This document shows, in pieces, positions 61,931-64,000 of a stretch of DNA of 64,000 nucleotides. This stretch comes from JANRLL01 sp033762715 (GTDB taxonomy: Bacteria > Pseudomonadota > Alphaproteobacteria > Rickettsiales > SXRF01). Each line of letters starts with the position of its first letter. Positions within the stretch are counted from its first letter, which is position 1. Location: positions 1 to 64,000 of the forward strand of contig JANRLL010000004.1 of assembly GCA_033762715.1 (NCBI GenBank), in the 5' to 3' direction. The position numbers were made by a program, and so were the translations under genes. The notes under the pieces are model-generated. The model saw only the letters and a list, made by a program, of their open reading frames with translations. It had not been told where the DNA came from and made no database searches.

Positions 61931-62743
61931 TTAGTATTTTTGCTTAAATGGCCAGAATTGCTGATCAACAAAATTCTCCGGCACTTTTGAGCCATGCACA
62001 CCAAAATGCTCGGGCATACGCCCTTCCGGCATGTAGTAAGTGCCAAATATAATATCGAGCAACGGGAAGGTGGGGGCAAAGTTTTTATCCATGCCTTCTT
62101 CCTGCGAGGTATGGTGCCAGCGGTGAAAAACAGGGCTGGCAAACAGGCAGCCAAACTTGCCAAACGTCCAGTTGAGGTTGGCATGCACCATAGCGGAATA
62201 GAGGCCATTGACGGTGGCCATTAGCGTGACGGCAGCGGGCGAAAAACCGGCTAGGATCATCGTCGCATCTACTAGCACAAACGCGCACCAGGTATTGATG
62301 AAATGAAAGCGGTAGGTCGATAGCCAATTGAGCTCTTCCGGCGAGTGGTGAATAGCGTGAAACCGCCACCAGCGGCGCGTATGGAAGATGCGGTGAATCC
62401 AATAGAGCATAACATCCGACACCAGCACGATAATGGCCGATTGTGCCCAAACCGGAAGCTCGGATAGCGGGCCGTAACCATGCTGCAAATACTCATCGAT
62501 CTCATGCGGCGAATTGCCGTAAAATACGAAAAAGCCGCCCACGATCAGCAGCGCAATCATCATCACGCGATTGACCAGCGGAATCAAAAAAGCATAGCAG
62601 AGATCGACAAACCACCCCTTACGCCAAAAACGTTGGCCAGGATTGCACGGTGTGGCTCTTTCTAACACACCAAAAAGAATAAAGAAAATACCTAAGGTGA
62701 TGGCGATATTTTGCCAGCTAAGCAGTATCGAATCTATGTCCAT
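61931..62743 (-). CDS. Sterol desaturase / fatty acid hydroxylase family protein
   Basis: This 270-residue integral membrane di-iron enzyme has four or more helices. The histidine clusters HRIFH, HAIHHS and HRWHH are the iron ligands of the fatty acid hydroxylase superfamily. It would hydroxylate or desaturate a lipid chain or sterol-like head; the exact substrate is unknown. With OlsB and PlsC nearby, a lipid-modifying role such as hydroxylated ornithine lipids is conceivable but not shown. Single gene. Confidence 0.85.
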   Translation of the reverse strand: MDIDSILLSWQNIAITLGIFFILFGVLERATPCNPGQRFWRKGWFVDLCYAFLIPLVNRVMMIALLIVGGFFVFYGNSPHEIDEYLQHGYGPLSELPVWAQSAIIVLVSDVMLYWIHRIFHTRRWWRFHAIHHSPEELNWLSTYRFHFINTWCAFVLVDATMILAGFSPAAVTLMATVNGLYSAMVHANLNWTFGKFGCLFASPVFHRWHHTSQEEGMDKNFAPTFPLLDIIFGTYYMPEGRMPEHFGVHGSKVPENFVDQQFWPFKQKY

Positions 62744-62830
62744 AATGAGCTTATTTTACCGCGTTTTTGGCCTTGCTACCACTGGTATTGTTAAAGTTTG
62801 TTTAAGGAGATATTCCTATACTATAGGGCG

Positions 62831-64000
62831 ATGGATCAGGAACAAAAAGCGCCTTCTGCTGCTGATAAACCGACGGGCCGGTGCCCTTTTGCGCGACTGG
62901 CCGGCAAGGGGCAGCAATTTTCTGAGTTGGGCCATGCGCTCAATCTGCTGGTCAATTTGGAAGATGATATTGATTTTGGAGCAACTGGTAGCAAATATCA
63001 AGCTGCCCGCTCTTTTACACGTTTCAATCGCCCCTATGAGTTGGCTACTGGTGTGGCGGAAGTAATGCAGGTGATCCATAGCGAACTCAGGCGTACGGCA
63101 ACCAATGTCGCTAAGCTGATTGACGAAGATCGGATGGGTGAGCGGCAAAAGAAAGCTTTTATCGAATTCAGGGAATCGATAGCTGACTATTCTAAATTTA
63201 TGCGCCCTTATGCAGAGCGACTCAGGGTCGCGCGTCCGAATGAGGATTTATCAGAAGAGTTGTTTGATAATATTTTTCAAATGTTGCCAAGGGGCGAAGA
63301 TGACCAATTCAGAGAGCAATATCGGCGACATAATAAGCGATGCGAAGAAGCGGCTAATGAGTTGATGGAAGCATGTGAGCGCGCAAAAGCTGTTCCGCTC
63401 AAACTCCTGCGCCGTAATGCCAAAAGCCGTTCTGAACCTATTTACATTAATATTAAAAATGACAAAGAAGGCCTGCTGGCCAAACGCTTCTGCTTTTTGG
63501 CGGTAACACAGGGCAGTATCGATGAAGCCAATGTGCCGGATTCTGTCAGCGATGAATTCATCGCTTTGTTCGATTCCGGTGCTAATGGCATCACTAAACA
63601 ACCGCTACCAGAAATGTATGATGCGGTGAACCGTGCGCTGCGCAAACGCAGACTTAGTGACGAAGAGCGCAAAGAAGTGCGTAAAGCATCCGGCTTAGAG
63701 CCTAACCCTGAACTGATACATCGCGCAGTCGATAAACACCGCGACATGCTCGCCACCTGTGCCTATGCAGCCGCTATTTATAAATATGGCAATGCTGACG
63801 CAAGAGGAAGTTATAGTACCTCGCTTGCTGCTTTAAAAGATGGGCTTGGAATCGATCTAGCTGCCCAGATGTGCACGACCAAAGAGCTTGCTGTTGTAGG
63901 CAGCGCTCTCTTGAATGCTGTCGACATCGAGAACTCGTTACCCCTGCGCGAGCAGATAGAGCGGTGGGAAAAAGAGCCGGAGCAATATCTATCCGATATT
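62831..64000 (+). CDS. Unknown protein, N-terminal 390 residues (cut by window edge)
   Basis: An open frame runs from the ATG at 62831 to the last base, 390 codons without a stop. The product is charged, helical and soluble, with no signal peptide, membrane helix or motif I recognise. Clear codon use and absence of stops over 1.17 kb make it a real gene. TATACT at 62817-62822 would start transcription within two bases of the ATG, so the message may be nearly leaderless; no good -35 is seen. The gap before it holds nothing else. Confidence 0.75.
   Translation, partial: MDQEQKAPSAADKPTGRCPFARLAGKGQQFSELGHALNLLVNLEDDIDFGATGSKYQAARSFTRFNRPYELATGVAEVMQVIHSELRRTATNVAKLIDEDRMGERQKKAFIEFRESIADYSKFMRPYAERLRVARPNEDLSEELFDNIFQMLPRGEDDQFREQYRRHNKRCEEAANELMEACERAKAVPLKLLRRNAKSRSEPIYINIKNDKEGLLAKRFCFLAVTQGSIDEANVPDSVSDEFIALFDSGANGITKQPLPEMYDAVNRALRKRRLSDEERKEVRKASGLEPNPELIHRAVDKHRDMLATCAYAAAIYKYGNADARGSYSTSLAALKDGLGIDLAAQMCTTKELAVVGSALLNAVDIENSLPLREQIERWEKEPEQYLSDI

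Overview
The window looks like the chromosome of an alphaproteobacterium. The evidence is an ELM1-type gene, an OlsB/PlsC ornithine-lipid pair, a short Fur without a C-terminal cysteine cluster, a FolM-type reductase beside folB, and the general style of panC, ispH, zapE and coaD. GC content is moderate, genes are very tightly packed, and a large share of the proteins belong to no family I recognise. A Micavibrio-like, Rickettsiales-like or other host-associated or predatory lineage is possible, but the sequence does not decide this. I see no phage, insertion sequence, rRNA or CRISPR.

Layout. 1-1 kb: end of an HD-like gene, tRNA-Val(GAC) and tRNA-Arg(TCT). 1-6.5 kb: an unknown gene, a purine permease, then a minus-strand group with a DEVH helicase, an 89-residue protein and MntP. 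6.5-10.7 kb: an unknown gene, a pseudopilin and a secreted beta-propeller protein. 10.7-13.7 kb: ispH and zapE, divergent from panC. 13.7-21.2 kb: five tightly coupled paralogous genes built from two ankyrin-like modules. 21.3-24.7 kb: pyrE, a pteridine-reductase-like SDR, folB and two GT2 glycosyltransferases. 24.7-28.2 kb: a soluble chemoreceptor-like protein, an ELM1-SIS fusion and infC with an upstream leader peptide and attenuator-like hairpin. 28.4-32 kb: coaD, coaE and thrS. 32-35 kb: four unknown genes. 35-39 kb: an orphan sdhA, a phosphoesterase and nadC. 39-47 kb: a minimal flagellar-rod-like protein, four more pseudopilins, plsC and olsB (ornithine lipids), fur, and a compositionally foreign Bax-inhibitor-1 gene with a hairpin-rich 5' UTR. 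47-55.4 kb: three tandem paralogs of about 920 residues, each with a single membrane anchor. 55.5-64 kb: a zeta-toxin-like kinase with a coupled 51-residue ORF, a PAS protein, a PIN/HTH protein coupled to a zinc metallopeptidase, a fatty-acid hydroxylase and a truncated unknown gene.

Core metabolism is scattered as small operons: pantothenate and CoA (panC, coaD, coaE), folate (SDR, folB), pyrimidine (pyrE), NAD (nadC) and isoprenoids (ispH). Between these lie the lineage-specific blocks. The best candidates for undescribed systems are the triple 920-residue membrane-protein operon, the panC-coupled two-module array, the PIN-HTH/metallopeptidase pair, the ELM1-SIS fusion, and the two RNA leaders upstream of infC and the Bax-inhibitor gene.
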